This document shows positions 63,226-64,000 of a stretch of DNA of 64,000 nucleotides, in pieces. The notes beneath the pieces were generated by a model. That model saw only the letters and a list, made by a program, of their open reading frames with translations, did no database searches and was not told the DNA's origin. The DNA is from Pseudomaricurvus hydrocarbonicus (GTDB lineage Bacteria; Pseudomonadota; Gammaproteobacteria; Pseudomonadales; Cellvibrionaceae). The stretch lies in the NCBI RefSeq assembly GCF_011602365.1, contig NZ_JAAONZ010000022.1, positions 1 through 64,000 of the forward strand. Direction: 5' to 3'. Every line of letters starts with the position of its first letter. Positions within the stretch are counted from its first letter, which is position 1. The position numbers and the translations under genes were made by a program.

Positions 63226-63545
63226 ATGGCTGTGATTCAAGCCCGGTTCAGCAAACTTGTGGATAATCTCTGGTCTGGAGGGGCTGTCTGAAGGCAGGTC
63301 TTCGGGGGGACAGTGTCCTCAGGTAGCGGGGTTGGTGGATAAAAGACAGCCTCTGTGACCATACCCTGACCGATGAAGCCCCCAAACGGGATGAGATTCC
63401 GTTTTTGTGTGAAATTAATGGTATAACGGGAACCTCATTGATTTTTATGGTCTTACATGAACGTGTTGTTGCGCAGCAGCGCTCGTTGGCGAGGGCCGTT
63501 GGGCAATACGTCGGAATTTTTCTTAATAACTCATGGAGTAATAGC
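63226..63545. other. Gap upstream of dsbA, with a possible sigma-E promoter
   Basis: No gene. GGAACCT (63429-63435), 15 bp, TCTTA (63451-63455) resembles the sigma-E promoters of the sRNA cluster, about 90 bp before dsbA. Confidence 0.4.
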
Positions 63546-64000
63546 ATGCGTGTAATGGCGGCAATCTTTGCCTTGATGTTTTCCCTGGTGGCTTGTGCTG
63601 CGGATAAGGCCCCGGCGGCCTACCAGGCCGGTACTCACTATACGGTTCTTGAAACCCCGGTGCGGACCATGGATCCGAGTAAAATCGAGGTGACCGAGGT
63701 GTTTTGGTACGGTTGTGGTCACTGCTTTAAATTTGAACCCATGGTGCATCAGTGGTCAGAGAAGCTGCCCGGCGATGTGGATTTTGAACGTTCGCCAGCG
63801 ATGTGGAACGCCTTGATGGAAGTCCATGCCCGCGCGTTTTATGTGGCGAAAGCTCTGGGTGTGTTTGACCAGGTCCACCAGCCGCTGTTTAACGCGTTGA
63901 ACCTGGAGCGTAAACGTCTTGGCAATGTGGATGAGCTGGCGGATTTCTTTGCCGACTTCGGGGTCGACAAAGACAAATTTGAGAAAGCCTATGCCTCTTT
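63546..64000 (+). CDS. dsbA: Thiol:disulfide interchange protein DsbA (cut by window end)
   Basis: The first 151 residues are present. DsbA introduces disulfides in the periplasm through the active site YGCGHCFKFEP, seen at about residue 57. A short signal sequence ends LVACAADK; the LVAC could serve as a lipobox, making this a membrane-anchored form, or cleavage may occur nearby. GGAG lies before the ATG. The protein should run about 60 further residues past the window end. Confidence 0.93.
   Translation, partial: MRVMAAIFALMFSLVACAADKAPAAYQAGTHYTVLETPVRTMDPSKIEVTEVFWYGCGHCFKFEPMVHQWSEKLPGDVDFERSPAMWNALMEVHARAFYVAKALGVFDQVHQPLFNALNLERKRLGNVDELADFFADFGVDKDKFEKAYAS

Overview
The window looks like a chromosome segment of a marine or halotolerant gammaproteobacterium, possibly in the Cellvibrionales/Pseudomonas-like lineages. 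This is inferred from gene order (def-fmt-rsmB-trkA-trkH opposite a LysM gene-dprA-tsaC-hemF-aroE; a cox operon; zur-znuCB/znuA; polA-engB-cytochrome c4-dsbA), from protein sequence, and from a glucosylglycerol osmolyte locus. No species can be named from the sequence alone. There are no rRNA, tRNA, phage, IS or CRISPR features; most of the window is conserved housekeeping DNA.

Layout. 0.3-6 kb: a minus-strand glucosylglycerol module (GH13 sucrose-phosphorylase-like enzyme, MFS carrier, fused phosphatase/glucosylglycerol-phosphate synthase). 6-12.7 kb: mntP, an AI-2E family permease, a tripartite efflux set (OprM/NodT lipoprotein, HlyD adaptor, DUF2955 permease) and a small K+ channel. 12.7-15.5 kb: small accessory genes (P460-like heme protein, exported DUF1805 protein, Lys/Glu-rich secreted protein, PnuC-like membrane protein). 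15.8-21.6 kb: plsC, gmhB, glyS, glyQ, and an lpxL-type acyltransferase facing the other way. 21.7-27.8 kb: trkH, trkA, rsmB, fmt, def. 28-33.4 kb: LysM protein, dprA, tsaC, hemF, aroE. 33.6-40.5 kb: two tandem bacteriohemerythrins, gamma-carbonic anhydrase, prlC, yheV, an unknown protein and a MATE pump. 40.9-50.1 kb: a complete cytochrome c oxidase structural and assembly operon (subunits II, I, III, Cox11, SURF1, a Sco-like protein, heme A synthase, heme O synthase, Sco1). 50.1-53.5 kb: the zinc regulon with a clear Zur operator. 53.8-64 kb: a small secreted protein with an unusual repeat-rich control region, polA, an sRNA cluster, a TonB receptor, engB, cytochrome c4 and the start of dsbA.

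The most interesting signal is the gene-free 1.38 kb after polA. It holds three tandem paralogous small RNA genes of about 100 nt. Each has a perfect sigma-E/AlgU-type promoter (GGAACTT, exactly 16 bp, TCTCA), a 5' stem-loop with compensatory changes, a CUCUCCUC single-stranded segment and a U8 terminator. A fourth, unrelated candidate RNA with a weaker promoter of the same spacing follows. Spot 42 in enterics and the AlgU-dependent ErsA in Pseudomonas occupy this same polA-downstream position, so this appears to be an expanded, envelope-stress-driven multi-copy version of that locus. Other signals worth a look are eight GTTAC/GTAAC motifs upstream of the small secreted protein, two arrays of the heptamer TAGAAAC, and a Sco-like protein whose copper-binding histidine appears to be missing.
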